Origin: Aphidius gifuensis
Lineage: Eukaryota; Arthropoda; Insecta; Hymenoptera; Braconidae
Assembly: GCF_014905175.1 (NCBI RefSeq)
Contig: NC_057792.1
Location: 11,263,321 to 11,327,320 of the forward strand
Direction: 5' to 3'
DNA: 64,000 bases
The first letter of the stretch is position 1, and every line of letters starts with the position of its first letter. The position numbers were made by a program, and so were the translations under genes. This document shows, one piece after another, positions 49,336 to 59,326 of the stretch. The notes below the pieces were generated by a model that was given only the letters and a program-made list of their open reading frames with translations, ran no database searches and was not told the origin of the DNA.

Positions 49336-49767
49336 TTGCTTTTATTTGATAATTTGCTTATTTTAATATTATTTTATAAAGATAAAGTGGGTTTGGAAAA
49401 TTTGAAAAAATTGGAAAAAGCAAAAGAATATCCATCAATTAAGAAACTACAAAATGGAAAAGTTTACAAAGTGACGAAAGTGCGTCAAGTGGATACGAAA
49501 TATGGATTAGGAGTGATAGTTGAATTGAATAAAGTTTTTCATGTTTTTCTTCCATCGAGATTTGTTGAACATTTCAAAGGTGAGAAAAAAGACTATGAAA
49601 AATTTTCAGAAGGAGTCGAGAAAGGAATTCTGAGGATGTCTGTTTCAGGAGATGATAATAAATGTGTGAAATTTGATGAAAGTTTTAAAAAAAGGAATAA
49701 TACGAGAGTTGTTGAAGATTATGATGAAGAAGAAGAAATTATAGATCATCCTGATTTTTATGAATAA
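49336..49767 (+). CDS. Conserved Polinton-associated small acidic-tailed protein
   Basis: The credible part starts near 49385 (KVGLENLKKLEKAKEYPS) and continues NGKVYKVTKVRQVDTKYGLG, VIVELNKVFHVFLPSRFVEH and GILRMSVSGDDNKCVKFDES, ending in an acidic tail (DYDEEEEIIDHPDFYE). The pattern of a short lysine-rich lead, a Y.V..(V/L)R..(D/N)TK(Y/F)G core and a FLP(S/A)R turn matches small proteins repeated in aphid and cnidarian genomes next to Polinton genes. A nucleic-acid-binding OB-like fold is a guess. The frame is intact, unlike most of its neighbours. No ATG is clear in the core: the frame opens at a TTG, so the true start is unknown. Confidence 0.55.
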   Translation: MLLFDNLLILILFYKDKVGLENLKKLEKAKEYPSIKKLQNGKVYKVTKVRQVDTKYGLGVIVELNKVFHVFLPSRFVEHFKGEKKDYEKFSEGVEKGILRMSVSGDDNKCVKFDESFKKRNNTRVVEDYDEEEEIIDHPDFYE

Positions 49768-49839
49768 AAAAATATGTTTTTAATTTTTTGTTGTATTTTT
49801 TCTTTTAGTTATTCTTCCAATTACATTTTAAATTATTTA

Positions 49840-51081
49840 TCATATTAATTTTCTAATAATACCACTGATCGGTTTATATTCTAATATACGATCATAAATT
49901 ATTAAACAATACGCTGATGTATCCGCAGGAAAGTTTTCTTTTGATTCAAATTCTAAACGTACATCAACTGGTCCACTTTTTAACATTTCATTTTGTCTGC
50001 TACAATCAATCACAATAAAAGGTAATTTTGATTTGAATATTTCTTTTGAAATTAAAAATTGTTGTTGATTTCCATAGTACGATTCACTGAAATTTGCATA
50101 GATTTCATATAATAATGCTAACTGATTTTTATTTATATTAAGATTCAAATTTCCATAAGAATAAATTTGAGAATTCAAATGTAATTTAACAATTGTAACA
50201 ATATTACAATGATCAAAGTTGTAAGCATTTTTTTTCCATTGATTTTTTCTATTTGTTTGAAAAACAAGGATAACATATCGAGGATTTTCTAATTGGGATG
50301 CAATTTTTATAGTCCAAATATGTTTATTAGTTCTTGGTAAAAGTGGATATTCATATAATTCCCATGATCGAAATCCTATAGAGATTAATGGATCTTTCCG
50401 ATTATATTTCATCATTTCAATTTTTTGTTTATTTGATAACATAACATATGGTATATGAGCCACTCTATTTTCATGATATTGATATCAATTTGTTCTTCAT
50501 CAACGACTGTATCATCGTTTGGAATTATTGAATTGATATCATCACGTGAACGTATAAGAATGATTTCATGTTTCGCATTTACAATAATCTTTTTATAACC
50601 TTCAGCGAATCCTAGAAGCATTTTCAATGGTATACATACATCAAAATATCCATCATTATTCGTCAACTGTACATTTTCATCGATACTCATCCACCCAGCA
50701 TTTTCCAAGTTAGTTGATGAATTAATTGAAAGATAATTTTTGATTGTACTTGTAACAACAACATTTTTTGATTTGTCAACTTCTATACCATTAATTTCAT
50801 ATCGAATTTTATCAAACATATGACACATTGCATTGTGTACTAATTCAACTTTTGTTGGAGCTGTTTGAGTATTTTTTTCACCTATTTTACCACTTATACA
50901 TATGTAAAAAACTTTTTGATGGAAGAATAAATAAATCTTGATTTTTAATAGTGATTCTTATTTCATCACTATTATTAAAACTTGAAGATCCAAAAGGTTG
51001 TTGAGCGTGAATTTCATAATGTGAAATACTTTCATCAAACTGAACCGGTGAATTGATTGCTCATACACTTTCGTCAACCAT
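49840..51081 (-). pseudogene. Candidate major capsid (hexon-like) gene of the Polinton, broken
   Basis: Starts at ATG 51081 (MVDESV, then a stop) and continues in three frames to 49840, about 410 residues in all. Landmarks are IHAQQPFGSSSFNNSDEI, MCHMFDKIRYEINGIEVDK, NAGWMSIDE, VCIPLKMLLGFAEGYKKI, SIGFRSWELYEYPLLPRTN, WTIKIASQLENPRYVILVF and VDVRLEFESKENFPADTSAY. I recall this series from large families of insect and hydra proteins that travel with Polinton genes. The length and beta-rich character fit a double jelly-roll capsid protein, but that assignment is inference. One stop and at least two frameshifts (about 50905 and 50460) inactivate it. Confidence 0.55.
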
Positions 51082-51119
51082 TTTTTTTTACTTATATAAA
51101 CAGTTAAAACAAGAAAAGT

Positions 51120-51308
51120 TTACCCAATCAAATTTCCACTTCCAGTTCTTAAATTTTTTACTTTTAATCCAAGACTTTTCAGGAATTCGATATCCTGAGG
51201 TGTTAACTCCTTCGCTGTTCGATGATGAGTGACTGGTGGAGTCCATCCTGACGTTTTATATGCAAATCCTCTTTTAATTTTATTATCATTATTAAATACT
51301 AACACCAT
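51120..51308 (-). CDS. Small conserved Polinton-associated frame
   Basis: 62 codons: MVLVFNNDNKIKRGFAYKTS, then GWTPPVTHHRTAKEL and DIEFLKSLGLKV. The KRGFxYKSxxWxPPVTHHRT pattern followed by FLxSLGL is, from memory, a recurrent small frame between the two structural-gene candidates of these elements. Function unknown. It is intact and starts within a few bases of the end of the next gene upstream. Confidence 0.5.
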   Translation of the reverse strand: MVLVFNNDNKIKRGFAYKTSGWTPPVTHHRTAKELTPQDIEFLKSLGLKVKNLRTGSGNLIG

Positions 51309-52015
51309 TATCCAGACTTTATATGGAGACTTACTGTAATTGTTTCACCACGGAAGTTGACAAGATTACCGTCTTGATCTACAATTTTTATTTGAAGATA
51401 ATCAAGTGTTTTTACTGTTACTGGTAAATATATTGGATTAGTTGGCACTTCAATAATTTTATAGCCTGGTGGTGTTGTAGGAAAAAAGGTGTGAATTGTA
51501 TGAACTTTTTTATTATTACTGTATCCCTGTTACACTCAATTCGTAACGCGTTAATTCGATTGATGTTAACAGGCAGATCTGACTCATAAAGATGATTTGC
51601 TTCCAATACACGTGGTGTAAAACGGAGTATACTAGCGATAGAATCGGGATATCTAAAATCTATATACTTTGAACTTTTGATATAACTACGTAATGTATTT
51701 TGTCCAGCCCACAATTCAATCGAATGGTTTTGAAAAACACTCGCAATATCTTCAAGTTCATAACTTCCAGTTGGAGTTGTTATGATTTCATTATCTCCCA
51801 AATAAACTTTATTCATCCCACACGGAAATAAAAAAGATAATTTATATATAAAATTATATATAATAATTATATATAACAATTATATATAATATTAAGCGAA
51901 AACGTGTATATAATTTATATAAAATTTATATATAACGATTATATATATTAGTTTATATAAAATTATATATATAAATTTGATCACATTCCCCCCCCCCCCT
52001 CCTCCCTTCCTATGA

Positions 52016-52203
52016 ATTGTTTTTATTTAAAAATTTTCTTAAATTTTAATTTAAAAATACCAAAAACAAATCTTCCATCAGGATTCAAACCCGGGCCCTC
52101 CTGGTTGGGAGGCAAGTACTTTACCTCGAAGCCACAAATTTTATGATAAATCTTTGCAAAAATATAAATAAGAATATGACTTCTCTCAATTTTTTTACTT
52201 TGT
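52016..52203 (-). mobile_element. tRNA-derived SINE (third family), minus-strand copy
   Basis: Minus-strand head: GTGGCTTCGAGGTAAAG, ACTTGCCTCCCAACCAGGAG, B box GGGTTTGAATCC, then an A-rich tail. The CCTCCCAACCAGGAGG part is anticodon-arm-like. It is the mirror of 52328-52484. Confidence 0.7.
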
Positions 52204-52327
52204 AGTTTTAATACCGATTTTATCTTTTTTTTCATAAAAATATGAACAAAGAGATGTTAAAATTAAAATTTTATATATTTGAATAAAAGTCAGTAATAGA
52301 GTTATGATTAAAACAGCAATGTAAAAA

Positions 52328-52484
52328 AATTGAGAAAAGTCATATTCTTATTTATATTTTTACAAAGATCTATCATAAGATTTGTGGCTTTGAGGTAAGG
52401 TACTTGGATTCCAACCAGAAGGGCCCGGGTTCGAATCCTGATGGAAGATTTAAGAAAATTTCTAAATAAAACAATTTGGAGGAA
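52328..52484 (+). mobile_element. tRNA-derived SINE (third family), plus-strand copy
   Basis: Plus-strand copy of the element at 52016-52203: GTGGCTTTGAGGTAAGG, TTCCAACCAGAAGGGCC, B box GGGTTCGAATCC. It forms the other inner arm of the foldback. Confidence 0.7.
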
Positions 52485-52845
52485 AGAAGAAAATTTATAT
52501 ACAATTTTATATAAACTATTATATATAATAAATATAAATTTATAAAATATATACGTTTTAACCAATAATATATATGTATATATAATATATATAATTTTAT
52601 ATATAATTATTATATATAATTTTATATTTAAATTATGTATTTCATTTCCGTGTGGGATATCTTCATCAATATTTGGAATTGAATCAAATGTTAAAAATGA
52701 TGCAAGACTTAGATAATAGTTTTTTTTTTCTCTTGAGTTCAATTGCTGGAAATTATTGTGTTTCTAATATTGATGAATTTCCAGATAGAGTTAAAGTAAA
52801 TGTATTGTACATGATGAAAGTTAATTGTATACTAAAAAAAATTGA

Positions 52846-53160
52846 ATGAATCAGTTTTTATATCATCCCTAATAAAAATTGAAGACATAAATGTCCATAG
52901 TTGTAAGTATTTTAATCTTGAAGACGTTGATGATTAAATTTGATGCTTCCAACATTTAAATATCTGACAAGATCTAAAGGAGGTTATAGATTTCCAAAAC
53001 TATTAAAATAAATTGCAGTATCCAAGTTCATTTTTTTATATGCAACCCAGTGTGTATCATTATTCTCTTTATTATCTAGATTAACAATTTCACATTCAAG
53101 ACGCCATGGTCCTTTTTTAGGCATTTCATTACGCATGAATACTCTACGGAAGTTAGGTAT
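52846..53160 (-). pseudogene. Polinton adenain-like cysteine protease fragment
   Basis: Minus strand from about 53160: IPNFRRVFMRNEMPKKGPW, LECEIVNLDN, THWVAYKKMNL, then FNSFGNL, a stop, PPLDLVRYLNV, another stop and YNYGHLCLQFL. This reproduces the HWVA(Y/F), (D/N)S(F/L)G.L.PP.(E/D)L and C.HLCL order of Ulp1/adenain proteases in Polintons. The catalytic His (HWVAY) is present. The DSFG aspartate has become N and the cysteine of the usual CGHLCL box has become Y, so the active site is lost as well as the frame. The N-terminal part is cut off at 53160. Confidence 0.85.
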
Positions 53161-53441
53161 CTAGACATAAAAAAGTTAGCAGCTTCTATTCATGTCAATC
53201 ATATGCTCGTATACCAAAACATCTCATTCGTGACAACATCAACTTTTTAGTTTTGTTTAAACAAGATGAGACAAATCATAAGCATGTTTATAATGATAAT
53301 GTTAACACTGATATGACTTATGAAAGCTTTAGAAAAATGTGTTTCAATTGTTGGAATGATAATTATGGTTTCCTCACTATTGATAAAGATCGTGAATTAC
53401 ACAATGGACGTTATCAAAAAATTTTGATTGTTTTATTTTGA
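53161..53441 (+). pseudogene. Polinton packaging ATPase (FtsK/HerA-type), C-terminal fragment
   Basis: Plus strand: SCQSYARIPKHLIRDNINFL, VLFKQDETNHKHVYNDNVN, TDMTYESFRKMC and YGFLTIDKD, to a stop at 53441. This is the C-terminal stretch typical of the A32/FtsK-like genome-packaging ATPase of Polintons. The Walker A and B portion is absent. The fragment starts exactly where the opposite-strand protease fragment ends, so a deletion or inversion joined two truncated genes. Confidence 0.85.
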
Positions 53442-53492
53442 AAAAAATTAATTAAATATCTTCAGTTAATTGTTGAATCTCATGTAAACAAC

Positions 53493-54120
53493 ATGTCATT
53501 GAGTAAAAAAAAAATTATGTCTGAGGTGAATTCAGTCAGCAAAATAGAAAAAGTGCAAGATGTAATAAGGAAAAAACATAAACTATTGAAATTAGAAAAA
53601 GATAATATAGATAAGATGACAAATGAACATTTTAAACCTGTGTTAGAACCTCTTCATCAAATATCTAAACAGATGTTATCAACAAAACCAACGCGTTCAC
53701 CACAATCCATCGAAATAACATCAAAATCACCATCATTAAAGCCTTCAAAAACAAAAAAAAGTAATGTCAAAAAAAACTGCAATTAAATCCTCTAATTAGG
53801 TTAAATAAAACAAATGATCTAATATCAGAAGATTTAGATTCAGTGAGTGATGATGATGTCATCAATCGATTATCATTATCAACAGTAAACCAATCTATTG
53901 AAGATGATAATGAAAATGAAACGATTAGCAATTCAACATTAGAGTTTAACTTTAATGATCCTACTATTGATGAATATTTTAAATTGATAAATACACCTGA
54001 TTGGGATCGAAGTTATGGAGTAAGAAAATTAAAATCAGGTTACTCAGTTGGGAATAGTAGAATATTTGTAAAAAAAAACAATTTAATTATAAACGATCAT
54101 GAATATCCTATTACATTAGG
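53493..54120 (+). pseudogene. Conserved Polinton-associated protein, C-terminally truncated
   Basis: The first frame (53493-53786) starts MSLSKKKIMSEVNSVSKIEK and contains VIRKKHKLLKLEK and FKPVLEPLHQIS, then a basic S/T/K/P-rich stretch. A second frame (from 53843) has an acidic part, then DRSYGVRKLKSGYSVGNSRI, FVKKNN and YPITLG, where similarity stops at about 54120. The order of KxKLLKLxK, then F.PV..PL, then YG.RK...Y.(I/V)G.S.I followed normally by TxGLxELL is what I remember of a Polinton-linked protein family of unknown function. The two frames are offset, so it is broken in the middle and lacks its last third. Confidence 0.6.
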
Positions 54121-54424
54121 GGTGAGTTTTTCATACGTGTTTTTAGATGCAATACACATATGCGTGTCATACGCGTATGTGTATTTCTGGAAAGTATATA
54201 ATTTTCTCGTTGCGCCATCTTGTGCTCCTGATAATAGCTATTCAATTTTCGCATATGCGCACAATGATCCTTGTGGTCTGTTATTTTCACCATGACAACA
54301 CCGTGACAACCATGAAAAAAAATAAAAAAACAATTGCTAATAACTAATTAAAAAATTAGTGTCTTTACCAGAAAGAATTAAATCATTTTATAAATTCAAT
54401 ATAAAATTGAAATTAAATTCAGCA
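54121..54424. other. Spacer between the Polinton relic and the SANT gene
   Basis: No gene. Dyads such as CATATGCG and TACGCGTA (54150-54265) suggest a small element or the promoter of the next gene. Confidence 0.35.
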
Positions 54425-54799
54425 ATGACTCGTTCAAACTTAAAAGCTCATGAAAAATTAATGTTGGTGGACATTATTGAGCGTTATAGTGATGTGATTG
54501 AGTGTAAAAAGACTGATGCTGTCACCAATGAAGACAAAAAAAAAGCTTGGCTAAAAGTTTCTAATGAATTTTATACCGAAACTGGAGTTTTAAAAGCACA
54601 TACTGATCTTTCAAACCTGTGGAGAAATTGGAAAATGTCAGCAAAAAAATATTTATCATCAAAAAAACTGGATACAAAAAAGACAGGTTAGCATCAGCAT
54701 TCATTTTATTTTTGTCATTTTTAATCTTCATATTTTGTTTTATATATCTACAAGAGGTGGATAAAGTAAAATTCAAGACAATGAATTAATGGACAATAT

Positions 54800-55013
54800 T
54801 GTTACGAATATGAAGTTGATCGCTCCCTCCTCCCTTATGATAGACAGAGACAGACAATAGAGTTAGTAAAGAACAAATGACGACCTTAGTAACGGAAGAG
54901 AGATGAGAGAAAAGAGTTAAGTTGGAGTTGCAATATAATAGCAAATGAATAAAGACATATTAATTAAAATAGAAAAGAAAGATATCATTTATTTACACCC
55001 AAAAACGTAACAT
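54800..55013 (+). repeat. 5' LTR of the Gypsy-like element
   Basis: 214 bp, TGTTACGAATATG to AAAAACGTAACA, with matching segments at 56516-56679 and 59327-59451. Confidence 0.88.
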
Positions 55014-55250
55014 TGGTGTCAGAAGAAAAATTAAAAATAAAATAGAAAGAAAATATTAAATAATAAAATAAAAAATATAAATTCATTAAGTTATTTGAAT
55101 TGAATTCTATTTTATTTTTAAAATAGTGAAACGCTCACAGAATTAATATCAAAAATAAAAATACAAAGAAAATAACGTGAGTAATAAAAAAAAAAAAAAG
55201 TGATTAATATTTGAATCAATATTAAAAAAGTGACAAACATCTGAATTAAA

Positions 55251-55586
55251 ATGGCAAAAAATTTACAAGAATTCGACGATAAATTATATGCATTCAGAAA
55301 TTTAATCAGAAAGGAACTAGAAGAATCAAGAAAAATAATGAGAGAAGAAATAATACAGTTATTTAGAGAAAATAATTCAAATCTAGAAAATAATAATTAT
55401 AATAATAACAAATATAAGTACCATCATAAAGATGAAAGAACTATTCTAAAAAATAATTATTATTGTGATAAAAACACGACAAATGGAGAAAAAATTGATA
55501 AAAATAAATCTGGAATTGTTTGTTTTAAATGCAAAAAATTGGGCCACTATGCAAATAGTTGTGATAAAAATAAAAAGCATCATTAA
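55251..55586 (+). CDS. Gag-like protein with one zinc knuckle, shortened
   Basis: 111 codons from ATG: MAKNLQEFDDKLYAFRNLI, a charged helical region, an N/Y-rich linker and a CCHC knuckle (CFKCKKLGHYANSC, spacing C-x2-C-x4-H-x4-C). Gag proteins of Ty3/Gypsy elements are usually several times longer, so capsid sequence is missing. The frame is otherwise open. Confidence 0.7.
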   Translation: MAKNLQEFDDKLYAFRNLIRKELEESRKIMREEIIQLFRENNSNLENNNYNNNKYKYHHKDERTILKNNYYCDKNTTNGEKIDKNKSGIVCFKCKKLGHYANSCDKNKKHH

Positions 55587-55734
55587 AATAAAATTAACTA
55601 AATAAGTTACATGTAAACAGAATTTATGCATACATGAAATAAAAGTATGTTTGTAATCAAAATAAACAATAAATAAATAAATAAATAATAAAAAATTATA
55701 TAGATTAGAAGTTCTTACTTCAAGTAAAAGTAAG

Positions 55735-56515
55735 ATGGGAATTTTAAGAAATGACCCTCGATGGACTGAGGTTCCTTGTTTCAGGTAGGAAACGAGGTTA
55801 AAGGTAAAAATGGCCCTCGATGGACTGAGGTTCCTTATTTCAGGTAGGGAATAAGGTTGAGAAATAAATAAATAAATCCTAGGTAAAAATTTTGGTCACT
55901 GCCTGGGCATGATTCCTTGGAATCATAGCGGACGTGTTGTCCCTTTGATGAGAAATACTCATCATCAGCTTGAGTAAGGGCAAGGATGTGACTTAGTTAT
56001 TGATGGGTGTACACCACAGATTAAAATACTTGTGAAAATAACGGTTGATGTTATTTATTTTCAAGGGACGCTTTAAAAATAAATAAATAATAATACAATT
56101 AATAATAATATAAATAATAATAATATAATTATTCAAATTTTTTTAGGTTTTCTTAATTTATTTATTTAGGTTGATATTATTACTTGGAGGAACAATCAAA
56201 TCGCAATGATAAATACAGCCAATCATCAGGTATCTAGGAGAAGAATAAATCAATAAAAGAAGATATAAATTGAATGAAGATATTCTTGACTGGAAAAAGT
56301 GACTGTAGTTATAAAATAGAATTGTAAATGTTGTTCGTTCAGGGTTTTTACATTGGGTTTTCCCCTGAACCGTGAGTGAATACTGAACAACATCTTAGGA
56401 TAACTCGAGAATCCCCAGTGGTCAGGGATCTGATTGATATAATCAGGTTGTTGAACATTCTGGAGCTGTAGGTTACGGATTGTCGGGACGACAATCTTCA
56501 TTGGGCAGAGGGTAG
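55735..56515 (+). other. Non-coding interior of the LTR element
   Basis: Contains a two-copy direct repeat of about 60 bp (55750-55860: CCCTCGATGGACTGAGGTTCC and TTTCAGGTAGG) and GC-richer leader-like sequence, but no pol frame. Confidence 0.6.
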
Positions 56516-56679
56516 TGTTACGAATATGAAGTTAATCGCTCCCTCCTCCCTTATGATAGACAGAGACAGACAATAAAGTTAGTTAAGAATCAATGACGAC
56601 CTTAGTAACGGAAAAGAGATGAGAGAAAAGAGTTAAGTTGGAGTTGCAATATAAGAGCAAATGAATAAAGACATATCCT

Positions 56680-59326
56680 TATATAAAAAGGACAGTTGTC
56701 ATCGATCTTCCTAAGATTTGATTGGTTATTTGGTTTTCTTTGTCATTCTCATGTCATTTGTCATTCTATCTTTGTCGGTTGTTAATGAAATAAATAAACA
56801 AATTTCCTTCTCAGTCACTCACATTTTTTTTTTTTTTTCCCGTCGTTAAGGTAATCAATAAATTTATTTGTGCATATATTTTCAAATCAAGATTTGACAG
56901 ATCGCTTGAACAAAAAATAGTTTTTAAATTATAATAACTGTTTTTATTGATAATAAATGAACTGATTTATATATAACTTTATTAATATGATGATGGAAAA
57001 ATCAATAGGCTTATGTACAAGAAAATAAAAGTATGTATCTATATAATATCCACATACATTTTATTTAGAAACAAAAAAAAAAAAAAAGGGAATCATTTTA
57101 TTCACAATTTTATTGACAATTGAAAATGTAATCATTCTATTTTGACAAAAAAGTAGAATATATATATACATATATACATGTGTCTTTAAGTAAAAAAACT
57201 GATTATTTCAGTATAACTATTGATAAATATATGACTGTTATAATTTATTGATGGAACTGGTCATGTTGATATGATTAATGGCATAGGTGTTTATTTTTAT
57301 AATTTCTTCTTTGACATCTTATAAATAATTCACGAAAATGAGTAATGTCACACTTTGTTTAGAAGTTGTGGTGAATTATGTAATGAAAAGAAATTGAAAC
57401 AAATAAAATGAGGATTCGAAACTTTAAAGGTAATAATATGTTGGTGTTGTCTTGATATTAGTCATGATCTCACTAAAATTTCATTGGAAAATATTTATTA
57501 GTCTCACAAGATTTTCATGTATCTAAGCTAGGCAATTTTTTTGAAGAAGTTCTTTGATCAGGCTGGCCTTAATAAAGAGAAGTTAAGGTTTTCTTCATCA
57601 ATTCTTGATCAGGCTGGCCTTATTAAGAATAAGTTAAGGTTTCCTTGATCAATTTTTGATCAGGCTGGCCTTAATAAGGATGAGTTAAGAGTTCCTTGAT
57701 CCAATCTTGATCAAGTTATCCTTATTCAAGCATCTTGATCAAATATTGATCAAATTTCGATCAGGCTTTCAGTGTTAAGGGAACATTGATCAAGTCTCAA
57801 TCAAGACTTGAAGTTAAATCAGGCTAGCTTGACCAGATTTCCACTCGGGATCATATTTATAAAGAAGAATTTTTTTTTTTAAAATACTTAAGAACATAAT
57901 AATTCGCTCTGTATGAATGAATGATTAATTAATCAAAAATATACATACCCCTGAAAACGGAATAGTAAAATGGAAAATGTTTGAAGTAAGCACAAAAATG
58001 TTATAAAGAAATGGATTTTTTTTCGACAAAGGTTGCCGGAAATTTCATTGTTTTATAAATTATATGTTATTCGTGAAAATATAATGTCGAAATTTTTTTG
58101 AAAATTAATAATCAACATTAATGAAAAATAATTGAAAAAGAAGATTTTAAAATAGGCGCATGATTTTTCAGATCTTTAGTTTATGATTTGACAAATGGCT
58201 CAAGAAAAACGAAATATTAGCCACTTTTTGAATTTATTTTATCTACAAGTCGTGGTAAATATAAAATTGCATAAAATAAAGAGTTATAATCATTTCATGA
58301 AATTGTTCGGAGATTTTTATTGAGGGTGAGTTTGAAGTCTCAGATTCATAGTTTCACAAAAATTCTATTCAGAAATATATGTTTTATGTACATGACTTGA
58401 AGCAGGAAACGTCGTATTTCGTGTACAAGTTATAGCAAATATAAAAAAGAGTCAAAATTGATTTTAAAATTTTTTAGGATAGAAGTACTGCACGGACAAA
58501 AATGAAAAGTAAAATTTATCATAAAAAAATTGTATAATTAATATTTTACGGAGGAAAAGAAGAATCTAAGGACAAAATCAAGTGAAAATTACCTATTAAT
58601 AAAATGAAAAAACGGAGACGTGTTTTTATATTTTTTTAATATGAATTTTACAATTTAAAAAAATAAAACACAAGCTTAACCATATTAATTTATGAAATTT
58701 ACATTTTTTTTTCCTGTAGTTTTTTTCATGAGGTGTTTTTTGAATATAGGAATCATGATTTCGGGAAAATTCTATTTCGAAATATTTTATTATGAACATG
58801 AGTAATTTTGAAATGAATGTTTAATTAATTAATTGGGAATTGCATCACAGAAATAAAAGAATCGAAAATAAAGTGATCGAGACTTTGATGAATAAAGTAT
58901 TATCGGTAAATTATGAGAAGGGTTTTTTAAAAGATATAAGAAAACATAATTATAGTTTCCTCTTTTTGTAACTGAATGATTAAGTTATCAAAAATACTCA
59001 GCCATAAAAAACTGAATAGTAAAATAAAAAATATTCGAACTAAACATCCACAAAAATGTCATAAATGAGTTTTGCTTCAACAGTGGCTGCACAAATTTGA
59101 TTAAACTCTATCTTTTTTAAAAATTGTCTTTTATTCGTGTGAACAGAGTGTTGTTTTTTTTTTTAAATTATTACTAAATAACAATAAAAATAATTGAAAC
59201 ATAAATGTGAATTACTATTTTTACAAAATAGCTCACAAATGACATCAAGAGAAAGTATGATTGTGATAGTATTTTTTAAAAAACTATCTTCTCATTTTCA
59301 TAAGAAAAACAGGCGCGCGAAGCGTT
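56680..59326. other. Sequence inserted in the 3' LTR, no gene seen
   Basis: AT-rich, non-coding on both strands by eye, apart from the short tandem repeat at 57550-57790. It is flanked by about 72 bp of LTR present on both sides. Confidence 0.5.
57550..57790. repeat. Tandem repeat, 51-bp unit with TGATCA
   Basis: GATCAGGCTGGCCTTA recurs at about 57557, 57608 and 57659, 51 bp apart, each followed by AAGTTAAGGTTTCCTTGATC. The array then decays into CTTGATCAA words up to 57790. Confidence 0.85.

Larger units (their letters stand above)
51816..52657. mobile_element. Foldback element, arms near 400 bp
   Basis: The arms begin TCCCACACGGAAAT and are reverse complements, with TATATAAAATTATATATAAT-type filler, a unique ACGT patch and a SINE in each arm. 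The centre is at about 52260. It interrupts the penton-like gene; an AT duplication at the borders is possible. Confidence 0.8.
51309..52742 (-). pseudogene. Candidate penton/minor capsid-like gene, split by a foldback insertion
   Basis: The 5' part (52742-52658) encodes MNSREKKNYYLSLASFLTFD and SIPNIDED. After the foldback unit at 51816-52657 the frame resumes with NKVYLGDNEIITTPTGSYEL, EDIASVFQNHSIELWAGQN, ASILRFTPRVLEANHLYESD and NALRIECNRD. A frameshift follows, and the C-terminal part reads FPTTPPGYKIIEVP, LQIKIVDQDGNLVNFRGE and TVSLHIK. The last segment resembles the strand-turn pattern of single jelly-roll minor capsid proteins of Polinton-like viruses. This is inference from memory. 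The insertion and the shift make it non-functional. Confidence 0.55.

Noticed and set aside
49298..49381. Intron (GTAAGT...AAAG) before the 49336-49767 frame
   Set aside because: Joining these sites does not create a start codon in frame, and Polinton genes usually lack introns.
43296..54120. Polinton PolB and integrase genes
   Set aside because: Looked for on both strands and not found; the retained part covers structural-type genes only.
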